Source: an uncultured bacterium (GTDB lineage Bacteria; Bacteroidota; Bacteroidia; Bacteroidales; Marinifilaceae). From it: DNA of 18,908 bases. The stretch lies in the NCBI GenBank assembly GCA_905215395.1, contig CAJMQA010000023.1, positions 1-18,908 on the forward strand, in the 5' to 3' direction. The notes under the pieces are model-generated. The model was not told the DNA's origin, did not search any database, and saw only the letters and a list, made by a program, of their open reading frames with translations. How positions within the stretch are numbered: position 1 is the stretch's first letter; each line of letters starts with the position of its first letter. The position numbers and the translations under genes were made by a program. This document shows positions 6,053-14,944 of this stretch, piece after piece.

Positions 6053-9000
6053 ATGAGAAAAACATCCTGTTTTAAACGTAGGTTTATGACTAAGGCTTTG
6101 ATTCTATCGATAGTTTTAGTGATAGTATGGGGAAGTTCTTCTATCGTAGGGGCTTCTCCCAGAGTTGATAAGCAACTCGGTCAATTGATAACTTTGACCA
6201 TGAAGGAAACTTCTGTAATAAATATTATTCAGGAAATTCGTAAATCAACAGATTATCGTTTTTTATTTCAGGTGGACGATTTAAAAAATATGAATAAAGA
6301 AGAATTTGTTGTTTCTCATGCGACCATAAAGGAGGTCATGGATAAGTTAGTTGATGGTACAAATCTGACATATACTTTTCGTTCTGATGCTGTAGTAGTT
6401 TTAGCTTTGAAACAACAAGCGGCTCAAATCAAATCAACTCAGAAATTTAGCTTGAAAGGGCGGGTGTTTGAAAAAACGGATCCTGGTAAAGGAATTCCTT
6501 TTGCTTCGGTTTTTCTGCCTCAGTTAGGCATAGGCACTGTAACAAAAGCAGACGGGACATTTGAGATAAAAAATCTGGATCCTGATGTTTATAAGGTGGA
6601 AATTAGTTCTTTAGGTTTTGAGACGTTACAGACAACTATTAATTTGAATAGTAAAACTCCTGCAAATTTGAAATTTGGTTTAGTGGAAGCGAATTTCCGT
6701 TTGGATGAGGTGGTGATAACTGCCACTAATAGTAAAGCCGGAGCTTCGACTTCTTCTTCTATCTCACGTTTGGCAATGGATCATATGCAGGCTTCCAGTT
6801 TGTCTGATATTATGCAACTATTACCGGGAGCAACGGTAAGTAAACCGGATTTAACTTCCGTATCGACTTTAAGCCTAAGGGGAGGGGCTTCTTTAGGAAC
6901 AGCGGTGATCATGGACGGAGCTCCTATTTCAAACAATTCTAATATGCAGATGATGACAACCTCTATTGGTGGAGCTGTCCCGGCAACAGGAGGAACCTCT
7001 CCCCAAACCGGAATTGATTTAAGAACGATTACAACTGATAACATCGAGTCCGTGGAAGTGATTACGGGAGTTCCAAGTGTTGAATATGGCGATTTGACAG
7101 GTGGGGCTGTGATTGTAAATACAAAAGCCGGACGTCAGCCTTTGCAAATTAAATTCAATACAAATCCCAATGTTTATATGTTTTCCGGTACAAAGGGGGT
7201 TGGGTTAGGAGAAAAAGGAGGAAATGTGAATGTCGGGTTAGATTATGCATATAGCAACGCAGATCCTACAGAGGGATATGATTATTATCAACGAATTACT
7301 GCACGTATGATGTATTCGAATGGTTTTTTTCAAGATCGTTTACGTTCAAATACTTCATTGAATGTTATCTATGCTAAAGATAAAGGGGAACCTAACCCGG
7401 ATGATGAACAGGACATGCGGACTACCAGACAACGGGATTTAGGGCTGGTTTTCAATACAAATGGGACATTAGATATAAATGCCGGTTGGCTTAAAAATAT
7501 TCGTTATGCAGCTTCTGTAAATTATACGAACAGGCATTCTTATTTTCAGGATGAGGCGACTAATGCGGATTGGGGATATTCCCAGTCAATGACAGATGGA
7601 GCTGTGTTGTCCAATGTTCCCGGACGTCCAGTCTATTTGGAAGATGGTACAGAGGTTACCCGGGTCCCGGTGGGAGAAGAAAGTTTAAAGGCGTGGATGT
7701 TACCTGGTTCTTATATTTATATGTATGATGTTTATGGAAAAGAGCTGAATACATTTGCCAAACTGACTACAAATTTTGCCGGCAAGACCGGACCTATTCA
7801 TCATCGGTTGATTTTAGGGGCTGATTTTAGAAATTCAGGTAATCTGGGTAAAGGAAAGGTATTTGATCCGGAAAATCCTCCTTACCGGAATTTATCTTAT
7901 GACTTTGCATCTCAACGTAACAGAGCGTTTAAGGATATTCCTTTTATGAACCATCTCGGAGTGTATGCAGAGGAGAATATACAGTGGCTTATGGGGAAAC
8001 ATGAATTAAATATTTCTGCTGGAATACGTTGGGATAAAGTCTGCGGTTTCGGTGACGGATTTTCTCCGCGTATCAATGCTTCTGTGGATATTATACCCAG
8101 GCATCTGACTCTCCGGGGAGCCTATGGTATTACTTTAAAAGCTCCGACTTTGTTATATATGTATCCGGATAAGGCTTATTTTGATTTAGTGAATTTTAAT
8201 AATGCTTCAACCAGTGCTCCTGACGGACAAAAATTTCAGGTCATTACCACGCGTGTCTTTGATGCAGGAAATAAGAATTTAGAAATGGCAAAGAACAAAA
8301 AATGTGAGTTGGGGTTGGATCTGAAATTTAATAAAATGCGTTTTTTTGTTACTGCCTATCAGGAAAAATGTGATAACGGTTATACCATTGCCAAATCGTT
8401 GAATACCTTTAAAAGTGTACCTTTTGTACAATATTCTGAAATTACTCCGCGTCCTTCTGATGAAAGCCAGATAGCTAATTTGAAAGAGATAGCCACCAAT
8501 CCTTATTTATTGAGTTATACCACTCCGATGAATGCGCTTAAATATCTGGTGCGGGGGATTGATTTCGATTTCGATTTTGGACGTGTGGATGCCATTCGTA
8601 CGGCTTTTAATTTGAACGGTTCGTATATGTGGAGGAAATCCGGTTCTAATAATTATATGTTCTGGAATAAAATTACAGGAACAGATTATTCTAAATATCC
8701 CCATATGGGAGTTTTTTCTCCGGATTATGAAACTGATTATAGCGAATGTTTGGCTACAAATTTGAGGGTCATCCATAATATTCCTCAAATAGGATTGGTG
8801 GTAACATTGACTGCTAATGTGATTTGGAAAGATCGCTCATGGAAATCTTATGGTAATGACTCAATTCCTATAAAATATATTTCCCGTTTAGATGGAAAAT
8901 TATATGACTTTAATCCGGATGATATTGATAATGAGGAATTTATCGGGATAGACCGGAGGTCAACTGTTAATCCGACCCGGTTGATCCGGGAAGGAGTTAT

Positions 9001-9196
9001 GCCTCCGCTTTTAACCATGAATTTGAATATAACTAAAGAAATACGTGACTTTTTGAAGGTTTCTTTCTTTGCAAATAATATGTTCAGGAGTACTCCTTTA
9101 TGGGAAAGCAAGAAAAATCCGGGATCCTATACCCGAAGGAATACTACAGAGAACGTGTTCTTTTTTGGTCTGGAATTGACGGCTATTATTCGTTAA
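6053..9196 (+). CDS. TonB-dependent outer-membrane receptor with STN signalling domain
   Basis: A protein of 1047 residues from the ATG at 6053. I prefer this over a GTG at 6023 because MRKTSCFKRRFMTKALILSI starts a normal signal peptide, cleaved near residue 34. Domains: STN (about 46-118), which contacts FecR in the periplasm; a carboxypeptidase-regulatory-like beta-sandwich (about 132-210, FSLKGRVFEK to SSLGFETLQTTINL); a TonB-box-like LDEVVITAT (217-225); plug (about 235-360, with TLSLRGGASLGTAVIMDGAP and NIESVEVITGVPSVEYGDLT); then a 22-strand-type barrel to the end. The STN domain plus the sigma/FecR pair makes it a signal-transducing receptor. No SusD gene follows; instead lipoprotein and barrel genes of DUF4876 and DUF6850 type come next, 18 bases downstream. 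The plug contains a Gly/Thr-rich stretch (about residues 300-322, numbered from 6053), which may sit in the substrate-binding face. The substrate cannot be read from the sequence. Confidence 0.93.
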   Translation: MRKTSCFKRRFMTKALILSIVLVIVWGSSSIVGASPRVDKQLGQLITLTMKETSVINIIQEIRKSTDYRFLFQVDDLKNMNKEEFVVSHATIKEVMDKLVDGTNLTYTFRSDAVVVLALKQQAAQIKSTQKFSLKGRVFEKTDPGKGIPFASVFLPQLGIGTVTKADGTFEIKNLDPDVYKVEISSLGFETLQTTINLNSKTPANLKFGLVEANFRLDEVVITATNSKAGASTSSSISRLAMDHMQASSLSDIMQLLPGATVSKPDLTSVSTLSLRGGASLGTAVIMDGAPISNNSNMQMMTTSIGGAVPATGGTSPQTGIDLRTITTDNIESVEVITGVPSVEYGDLTGGAVIVNTKAGRQPLQIKFNTNPNVYMFSGTKGVGLGEKGGNVNVGLDYAYSNADPTEGYDYYQRITARMMYSNGFFQDRLRSNTSLNVIYAKDKGEPNPDDEQDMRTTRQRDLGLVFNTNGTLDINAGWLKNIRYAASVNYTNRHSYFQDEATNADWGYSQSMTDGAVLSNVPGRPVYLEDGTEVTRVPVGEESLKAWMLPGSYIYMYDVYGKELNTFAKLTTNFAGKTGPIHHRLILGADFRNSGNLGKGKVFDPENPPYRNLSYDFASQRNRAFKDIPFMNHLGVYAEENIQWLMGKHELNISAGIRWDKVCGFGDGFSPRINASVDIIPRHLTLRGAYGITLKAPTLLYMYPDKAYFDLVNFNNASTSAPDGQKFQVITTRVFDAGNKNLEMAKNKKCELGLDLKFNKMRFFVTAYQEKCDNGYTIAKSLNTFKSVPFVQYSEITPRPSDESQIANLKEIATNPYLLSYTTPMNALKYLVRGIDFDFDFGRVDAIRTAFNLNGSYMWRKSGSNNYMFWNKITGTDYSKYPHMGVFSPDYETDYSECLATNLRVIHNIPQIGLVVTLTANVIWKDRSWKSYGNDSIPIKYISRLDGKLYDFNPDDIDNEEFIGIDRRSTVNPTRLIREGVMPPLLTMNLNITKEIRDFLKVSFFANNMFRSTPLWESKKNPGSYTRRNTTENVFFFGLELTAIIR

Positions 9197-9214
9197 CATT
9201 AAAGAGCTCATCAT

Positions 9215-10471
9215 ATGAAAAATAATATTATAAAAAAGATAAATATTGTATTATCTGTACTATTTCTGTATTCCTGTATTGATCAAATGCAGGATGCGGG
9301 AGATGCTAAAAAGGTGACTCCGGTACGGGGGACAGTTACCATTCAGGTAAATACCGGATTTGTTACAAAAGCTGGCGATCTTGGTTTTCCTACAGAGGGA
9401 TTGAGGGCGGTGTTCAATAATTTTAGCGAGAATTTTACAAAGGAAGGAATTGTGGATGAAAGAGGAATTGTATCTATCGACAGTTTAATTCCTGGTATTT
9501 ATTCTGTGAATGTTTCAGGGAAAGTAGATTATAATGGACAGGATTATTATTTGAATGGGGCTGTCAGTAATGTATCTATTTTTGAAGACATAACAGAAGA
9601 GGATGCTATAGAGAATAATAAAAAAGTTCCTTCAATAAATATACGTCCGGCTAAAGTTGGACCTTTGTGTTTCAGGGAAATCTATTATTGCGGAGTTACT
9701 CCTTATTATTTCAGGGATCAAACTTATGAGATTTACAATAACGGGGATGAGGTATTTTATCTGGACAGTCTTTGTTTTGCACAATTAGAACCTAATGTAG
9801 CGACTGCAACATTGCCTGTATGGCCGGATGAAGACGGAGTTGACAATTATGTATACGGTATTGTTGTGTGGCAGATCTCTGGTTCGGGTAAAGATTATCC
9901 TTTACAACCGGGGGAGTCGTTTCTGATTGTTCAGGAAGCCCGTGATCATCGGGTTAACAACGCCAGTTCATTCGATAATTCTATGGCAGAGTGGGAAGCC
10001 TGGTCTGGGAATGCAGGCCGGGATAATCCTGAGGTTCCGAATATTGCATATGTTTTTTGGGATAAACCCAATACCATGCAATGGTTGACTTCGGTATTCG
10101 GAGCTGCATTCTGTATTTATAAAATGGATACTCCGTTTGATCCGAATAATTGGCAAACTCAGGTGAATAAAACACAGCGGTTTATGAAAATTGCTGCCGG
10201 AGATGTGATGGATGGTGTAGAATTGCTACCTAATATGTTCTCTTTTGATATGAAACGTATCCCTGGTTTTGTGGATGCTGGCGGAACTTCTGTAGGGGCA
10301 ACTTACTGTGGCAAGAGTGTTTGCCGTAAGGTTACCGGATATCGGGAAGATGGCACTCCGCTTTATCAGGATACCAATAATTCAACAGATGACTTTGAAG
10401 TGATGGATCAACCTATGATCCGGAGGAATGGAGAGAAAGTTCCGGCCTGGAGTCCGGCATTAAACAATTAG
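9215..10471 (+). CDS. DUF4876-like surface/periplasmic lipoprotein
   Basis: A 418-residue lipoprotein: MKNNIIKKINIVLSVLFLYSC gives lipobox LYSC with lipidated C21. Residues about 38-140 form a beta-rich, Ig-like or carboxypeptidase-regulatory-like domain (VRGTVTIQVNTGF to SINIRPAKV). The rest opens with a recognisable block, FREIYYCGVTPYYFRDQTYE followed by IYNNGDEVFYLDSLCF, which I associate with DUF4876 and which resembles a lamin-tail-like fold. The C-terminal end (GTPLYQDTNN, FEVMDQPMIRRNG) also fits. Five or more cysteines lie in the mature part (for example CFREIYYC, SLCF, CGKSVCRK), notable for a Bacteroidota surface protein and possibly disulphide-forming or metal-binding (inference). 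It lies 18 bases after the receptor and 23 before the barrel gene. In this position other operons have SusD, so a substrate-capturing partner role is plausible. Biochemical function is not known to me. Confidence 0.8.
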   Translation: MKNNIIKKINIVLSVLFLYSCIDQMQDAGDAKKVTPVRGTVTIQVNTGFVTKAGDLGFPTEGLRAVFNNFSENFTKEGIVDERGIVSIDSLIPGIYSVNVSGKVDYNGQDYYLNGAVSNVSIFEDITEEDAIENNKKVPSINIRPAKVGPLCFREIYYCGVTPYYFRDQTYEIYNNGDEVFYLDSLCFAQLEPNVATATLPVWPDEDGVDNYVYGIVVWQISGSGKDYPLQPGESFLIVQEARDHRVNNASSFDNSMAEWEAWSGNAGRDNPEVPNIAYVFWDKPNTMQWLTSVFGAAFCIYKMDTPFDPNNWQTQVNKTQRFMKIAAGDVMDGVELLPNMFSFDMKRIPGFVDAGGTSVGATYCGKSVCRKVTGYREDGTPLYQDTNNSTDDFEVMDQPMIRRNGEKVPAWSPALNN

Positions 10472-10494
10472 TTTAATATTAAAGGATTATGATT

Positions 10495-12099
10495 ATGAAA
10501 AAATACATTAAAATGAAGCCGGTTGGGGGAATATTAATTGCCCTGTTAACAGCCCTTCCTCTGTATGCTCAGGACAATAATGAGATCGTAGGGCAAAATA
10601 CGTCTGCTGCCTTGGAACGTATGAAAATGCAGAATTTGTGGCTTGAACATACGTCTAATGCTGCCGGTGCAATATTGGATAATACTGTACGCTACAGTAC
10701 AGTTAGTTTGGGATATGATATCGGGAACGGTACGTTCAGGCGCCCGCAGGAAGGAAAAAGGGTGAATAGTTTGGATTTTAAGACCGAAGGAGGAGGTATA
10801 TATGAAGGGTTACACGGAATGTATGTATGGGGTAGTTTTAGTTATTCCCGTTATAAAGTACATAAAGCTGAATACAATGCTTCTTTAATTGACCCTTTGA
10901 GGGGAATGCCGTTTATCATTGCGGATACTAATCGTAGTAATTGGGTCAATCAGGATTATAATTTAGAGATGCAAATGACAACCCCTTTGCTTTGGAACAG
11001 GGTTATTATCGGAATCACAGGACGTTATCAAAATGCAGTGGGCGCAAAGCAGTTAGATCCCCGTCCTCTTGTACGTTTAGCACAATTTACAGTTATCCCT
11101 TCGGTGATTGTGAAATTTGATAAACATGCTTTGGGATTAAATTTTGATTACTATAGCCGGAGGGAAGACGGTAGTGCCGGTAACTCCAATAACCGCAGAG
11201 ATCAGCAAGTTTGGGAACTTCGGGGATTAGGGTTTCATTCGGAAGGAGTTATTGGTGGCGTTGGTGGCGTTGAAGGATTGAGAAATTGCAATGCCAATAA
11301 TCTGGGAGGAGGTATTCAATATAGTTATTTCTCCGGGCAAGTGAGATTCCTCCTGGCTGGAAATTATGATTATAAAGTAGAGGATGTAACTAATAACTAT
11401 ACCCGTCCGAAAATGGTTGGGACTGTTAAAGACCAGATTATTACCGGAAAGTTGGCTCTGGAAATAAAAAATAAGAAAGAAAACAGCTTTTTTACTGACT
11501 TTGGCTATACTGACCGTAGTATTGATGGAATTGAATATGTGCAGGTATACGATAATACTTATGAGGTACAGGAATGGATAACGAAATTTAAAAGCATCCG
11601 CTCGAATTTTTCAACCAAAGATTGGAGATTGAATTTTGATTATCTGGTTAGTCGTGAAAATGAATATAAATGGAAATTAGGTATGACAGCTTTATATCAT
11701 CAACTTGCTGATATATACTACTTGCCTGGAAGTAAGCAGGATATTGATAATTTCTATGTAAATATCCATGCTAAAAGAAATTTTGATTTAGGTAAAAAGA
11801 ATAAACTTTTGGTGGGTTTAGATCTCGGATTAAATGAAAATTTGGATTCAGAGATTTCATATACCGGGCCGGATCAGGATTCCAGAATTATTCAGGATTT
11901 TCTGTATAGAGACTATGCTTATTTAAGTTCTGAATATTGGGAAGGAGGATTGTCTTTCATTTATTCTAATGGTAGTCTTATGAAAGAAAAAGCGAATCTT
12001 TTCGTTTCTGCCGTATTGAATTATAAAGATGTTATTAAGGATAGTCCTTGGTTTGGGCAGAGAGTTGTCTGTTCGTTTAGTGTCGGATTGAATTTTTAA
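10495..12099 (+). CDS. DUF6850-like outer-membrane beta-barrel protein
   Basis: A 534-residue exported protein. I place the start at ATG 10495, since AGGA (10483-10486) is then 8 bases away; an ATG at 10489 would add two residues. The signal peptide MKKYIKMKPVGGILIALLTA is followed by LPLYAQ and cleavage near residue 26. The mature protein is full of alternating aromatic/hydrophobic strands (for example YEGLHGMYVWGSFSYSRYKV, FTDFGYTDRSIDG, YWEGGLSFIYSNG) and ends ...VVCSFSVGLNF, a terminal Phe typical of outer-membrane barrels. I match it to the DUF6850 barrel family by overall look and by its DUF4876 neighbour. It may form a complex with the receptor and lipoprotein, or act as an accessory pore; neither is established. 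It sits 9 bases before the M16 peptidase gene, so translation is likely coupled. Confidence 0.78.
   Translation: MKKYIKMKPVGGILIALLTALPLYAQDNNEIVGQNTSAALERMKMQNLWLEHTSNAAGAILDNTVRYSTVSLGYDIGNGTFRRPQEGKRVNSLDFKTEGGGIYEGLHGMYVWGSFSYSRYKVHKAEYNASLIDPLRGMPFIIADTNRSNWVNQDYNLEMQMTTPLLWNRVIIGITGRYQNAVGAKQLDPRPLVRLAQFTVIPSVIVKFDKHALGLNFDYYSRREDGSAGNSNNRRDQQVWELRGLGFHSEGVIGGVGGVEGLRNCNANNLGGGIQYSYFSGQVRFLLAGNYDYKVEDVTNNYTRPKMVGTVKDQIITGKLALEIKNKKENSFFTDFGYTDRSIDGIEYVQVYDNTYEVQEWITKFKSIRSNFSTKDWRLNFDYLVSRENEYKWKLGMTALYHQLADIYYLPGSKQDIDNFYVNIHAKRNFDLGKKNKLLVGLDLGLNENLDSEISYTGPDQDSRIIQDFLYRDYAYLSSEYWEGGLSFIYSNGSLMKEKANLFVSAVLNYKDVIKDSPWFGQRVVCSFSVGLNF
11252..11269 (+). repeat. Tandem 9-bp in-frame repeat in the barrel gene
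   Basis: TTGGTGGCG occurs twice in a row, followed by a third partial TTG, and encodes GGVGGV within the DUF6850-like protein (around residues 253-258). Because the unit is a multiple of three, slippage would lengthen or shorten a glycine-rich turn without breaking the frame. Confidence 0.6.
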
Positions 12100-12108
12100 T
12101 ATCAGCAT

Positions 12109-14931
12109 ATGGGAATCAGGGCGTTTTTATGGATCGTATGTATTTATTTTCTGGCAATAGCCTGTAAGGAAGAGAAAGAATTTTCTCTTCCTTATGAGAA
12201 ATATGTGTTGGAAAATGGGTTGGAGGTGGTATTACATGAGGATAAGTCGGATCCGATCGTATCGGTGGCTATTCAGTATCATGTGGGATCGGCAAAAGAA
12301 AAGCCAGGAAAGACGGGCTTTGCACATTTTTTTGAACATATGTTGTTTCAGCGTTCGGAACATCTCGGCAGAAATGCTTTTTTCAAAAAAATTCAGGAAC
12401 TGGGCGGAACATTCAATGGAAGTACTGCTATGGATGGAACCAATTATTATGAAACGGTTCCCCGGGATGCCCTTGAAAAAGTGTTGTGGATGGAGTCGGA
12501 CCGGATGGGTTTTTTTATCAATACGGTCACTCAGGCCGGCTTGGAAAGGGAGATTGATGTAGTGTCGAATGAAAAACGACAGGGAGAGAATTGTCCGTTT
12601 GGACAGAGCTATGCCTTGATGCTGAAATATTTTTATCCGGAGGGCCATCCCTATAGTTGGCCTGTGATCGGCTCAATTGTTGATTTAAGGAGTGCTACGG
12701 TAGAGGATGTAAAAGAGTTCTACCGGACCTACTATGGTCCGAATAATGCTACATTGGTAGTTGCCGGGGATTTTAACCGGGAGAAGACAAAGGAATTGAT
12801 TGGGAAATATTTTGGCGAAATTCCGGCACAGGAAAAGGTGGAGAAAGTGAAACCTATACCTGTGAAACTGGAAAAAACCAGGAAATTGGTTTATGAAGAT
12901 CAGTTTACAAATGTGGCAGGTCTGGATATTGCTTTTCCGGGAGTGGAACAGTACCATCCCGATTTCTATCCTCTGCGGATGATGGCCTTGCTCTTATCTT
13001 ATGGAAAGGGTTCTCCTTTTTATAAAGTGTTGGTGGAAGAAAGAAAACTGACCTCTTATACCAATGTAGCTACGTCTGCTTTTGAATTGGCGGGGCAGAT
13101 ATCTCTTTCGGCCAAAGCTTTTAGAGGAGGAAATTTGAATGATATTTATAAGGGAATGCAGGAAGCTTTCCGGCGTTTTGAAACAGAAGAGATTAAAGAT
13201 AGCGATCTGGAGCGGCTGAAAATTATGCAGGAGACGATGATGTATAATGTGATGATGGCTTTGGAAAGTAAAACTCAGGCTTTGGCCCGGAATAATGTGT
13301 TCGGAGGAAGTCCGGACCGCAGTGTGGAAGAACTGAGCAAGTATAAAGCCGTTACTAAAAAAGATATTATGCGGGTATATCGTCAATATGTTAAGGGACG
13401 GCATTTTGTCGCTTTGAGTACTGTACCTGTGGGGGCTATGGATTTGGCTCTGTCAGGTTCTGAACCGGTAAATGTGGAGCAGGATGATTATGTAGGACAA
13501 AAATTGGCTTCCGACGGGAAAGCGATCACTGATGATGAATCTTTTGAGTTTACTCCGTCTGTAATCGATCGTTCTGCCGAACCACCTTTGATGGATAATA
13601 AACCGGAAATGAATATACCGGAAATCTGGATAGGACAGCTTCAGAATGGGATGAAGATTTTGGGAATGGAATATACAGAACTACCTGTTGTTCAGTTTAC
13701 GATTATTCTGAATTCTGGTATGCTTTGTGAAACTGCTGACAAATCAGGGGTCGCTATGCTGACTGCTGCTGTGATGAATAGCGGTACCCGGATGAAAACT
13801 GCAGAAGAACTGGAAGCTGCTTTCGGACAATTGGGAGCGAGGGCAACAATAGGTGCTTCGGCTGAACGGATGCAACTTACCGGGCATTGTCTGAAAAAGA
13901 ATTTACCTCAGGTGGTACAATTGATAAAAGAGATGTTACTGGAGCCCCGTTGGGATGAGGAAGCAATGGAACTGGCGAAAACAAGAATGAGGGAAAGTAT
14001 TCACCAAAGTGTTACCACTCCGAAAACTATTGCCCGGAATGTTTTCCGGAGAATGATTTACGGACCGGATAATGTGCTTTCACGTTCAGTATGGAGATCG
14101 GAGGAAAGTATTCATTCCATTCAGCTGGAGGATTTGAAAGAGTTTTATACCAAACATATATCTCCTTCAACTGCAACTTTTTGTTTTGTCGGCGGATATT
14201 CCAAAGAAGAAGTGATGTCTTTATTGAGACCTTTGGAGAACGACTGGAGCGCAAAGGACGTGAAAGAAACGGGCCTGAACATGACTTATACAGCTCCGCC
14301 GGCAAAAATATATTTTGTGGATTATCCGGGAGCGAAACAGTCTTATATTTTGTTGGGTGCTCCGGCGATGCCGAGAATTTCCCGGGATTATTATCCTGCC
14401 GTGATTGTCAATAAAATGCTGGGAGCTTCTTCCAATTCCCTCTTATTTGATGTCCTGCGACTGAAACGGGGATATACTTATGGGGCTTATTCTTCTTTTG
14501 ATTGTGGAAAATATCTGAACGAATTCAGGGCCACTTCCAGTGTACAGGCTGCTTATACTCCGGAAGCAATGTTATTGTTCAGGGAATGTATTGCAGATTA
14601 TGGGAATCAATTTACTGCTCAGACACTGGATAAAACACGGGATGCTATGTTCCGGGAAAATGCGGCAGCTTTTGAAATGCCGGATGCACGTCTGGATATT
14701 TTGGAAGCAATAGCTGCTTATGAGTTACCTGCCGGATTTATGAAAACCCAGGAACAGATGCTTCGGGATATGACTCCGGAGCAAGCTCAGGAATGTATCC
14801 GGAAATGGCTGAATTACGACCGGATGTTTTATGTGGTGGTGGGAGATGCTGAGACACAATTGGATAGGGTAAAAAAAGCCGGTTTGGGAGAAGTGATAGT
14901 GGTAAATAAAGAGGGAGTGCCGGAAAAATAA
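12109..14931 (+). CDS. M16-family zinc metallopeptidase, lipoprotein, two M16 halves
   Basis: A 940-residue lipoprotein with signal MGIRAFLWIVCIYFLAIAC (lipobox AIAC, C19). The N-terminal M16 half is catalytic: the inverted zinc motif HFFEH lies at 73-77 (H73, E76, H77) and the third ligand is E155 in VVSNEKRQ, 78 residues later, as expected for pitrilysin-type enzymes. The C-terminal half (about 510-940, from IWIGQLQNGMKILGMEYTEL) has the same fold but lacks HxxEH at the equivalent place (SGVAMLTAAVMNSG), the usual inactive partner half. It carries the R/Y pair region RLKRGYTYGAYS. M16 enzymes close around and cut peptides of limited size rather than folded proteins. Lipidation places it on a membrane, probably facing the periplasm or cell surface. 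The ATG is 9 bases after the barrel gene, and a C25-like gene follows after 13, so it is part of the same operon. Confidence 0.95.
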   Translation: MGIRAFLWIVCIYFLAIACKEEKEFSLPYEKYVLENGLEVVLHEDKSDPIVSVAIQYHVGSAKEKPGKTGFAHFFEHMLFQRSEHLGRNAFFKKIQELGGTFNGSTAMDGTNYYETVPRDALEKVLWMESDRMGFFINTVTQAGLEREIDVVSNEKRQGENCPFGQSYALMLKYFYPEGHPYSWPVIGSIVDLRSATVEDVKEFYRTYYGPNNATLVVAGDFNREKTKELIGKYFGEIPAQEKVEKVKPIPVKLEKTRKLVYEDQFTNVAGLDIAFPGVEQYHPDFYPLRMMALLLSYGKGSPFYKVLVEERKLTSYTNVATSAFELAGQISLSAKAFRGGNLNDIYKGMQEAFRRFETEEIKDSDLERLKIMQETMMYNVMMALESKTQALARNNVFGGSPDRSVEELSKYKAVTKKDIMRVYRQYVKGRHFVALSTVPVGAMDLALSGSEPVNVEQDDYVGQKLASDGKAITDDESFEFTPSVIDRSAEPPLMDNKPEMNIPEIWIGQLQNGMKILGMEYTELPVVQFTIILNSGMLCETADKSGVAMLTAAVMNSGTRMKTAEELEAAFGQLGARATIGASAERMQLTGHCLKKNLPQVVQLIKEMLLEPRWDEEAMELAKTRMRESIHQSVTTPKTIARNVFRRMIYGPDNVLSRSVWRSEESIHSIQLEDLKEFYTKHISPSTATFCFVGGYSKEEVMSLLRPLENDWSAKDVKETGLNMTYTAPPAKIYFVDYPGAKQSYILLGAPAMPRISRDYYPAVIVNKMLGASSNSLLFDVLRLKRGYTYGAYSSFDCGKYLNEFRATSSVQAAYTPEAMLLFRECIADYGNQFTAQTLDKTRDAMFRENAAAFEMPDARLDILEAIAAYELPAGFMKTQEQMLRDMTPEQAQECIRKWLNYDRMFYVVVGDAETQLDRVKKAGLGEVIVVNKEGVPEK

Positions 14932-14944
14932 ATATAGTGATTAA

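Noticed and set aside
12194..12648. Overlapping plus and minus frames of 122 and 138 residues inside the M16 gene
   Set aside because: They cover the zinc-site region of an intact, clearly conserved peptidase and show no domain features.
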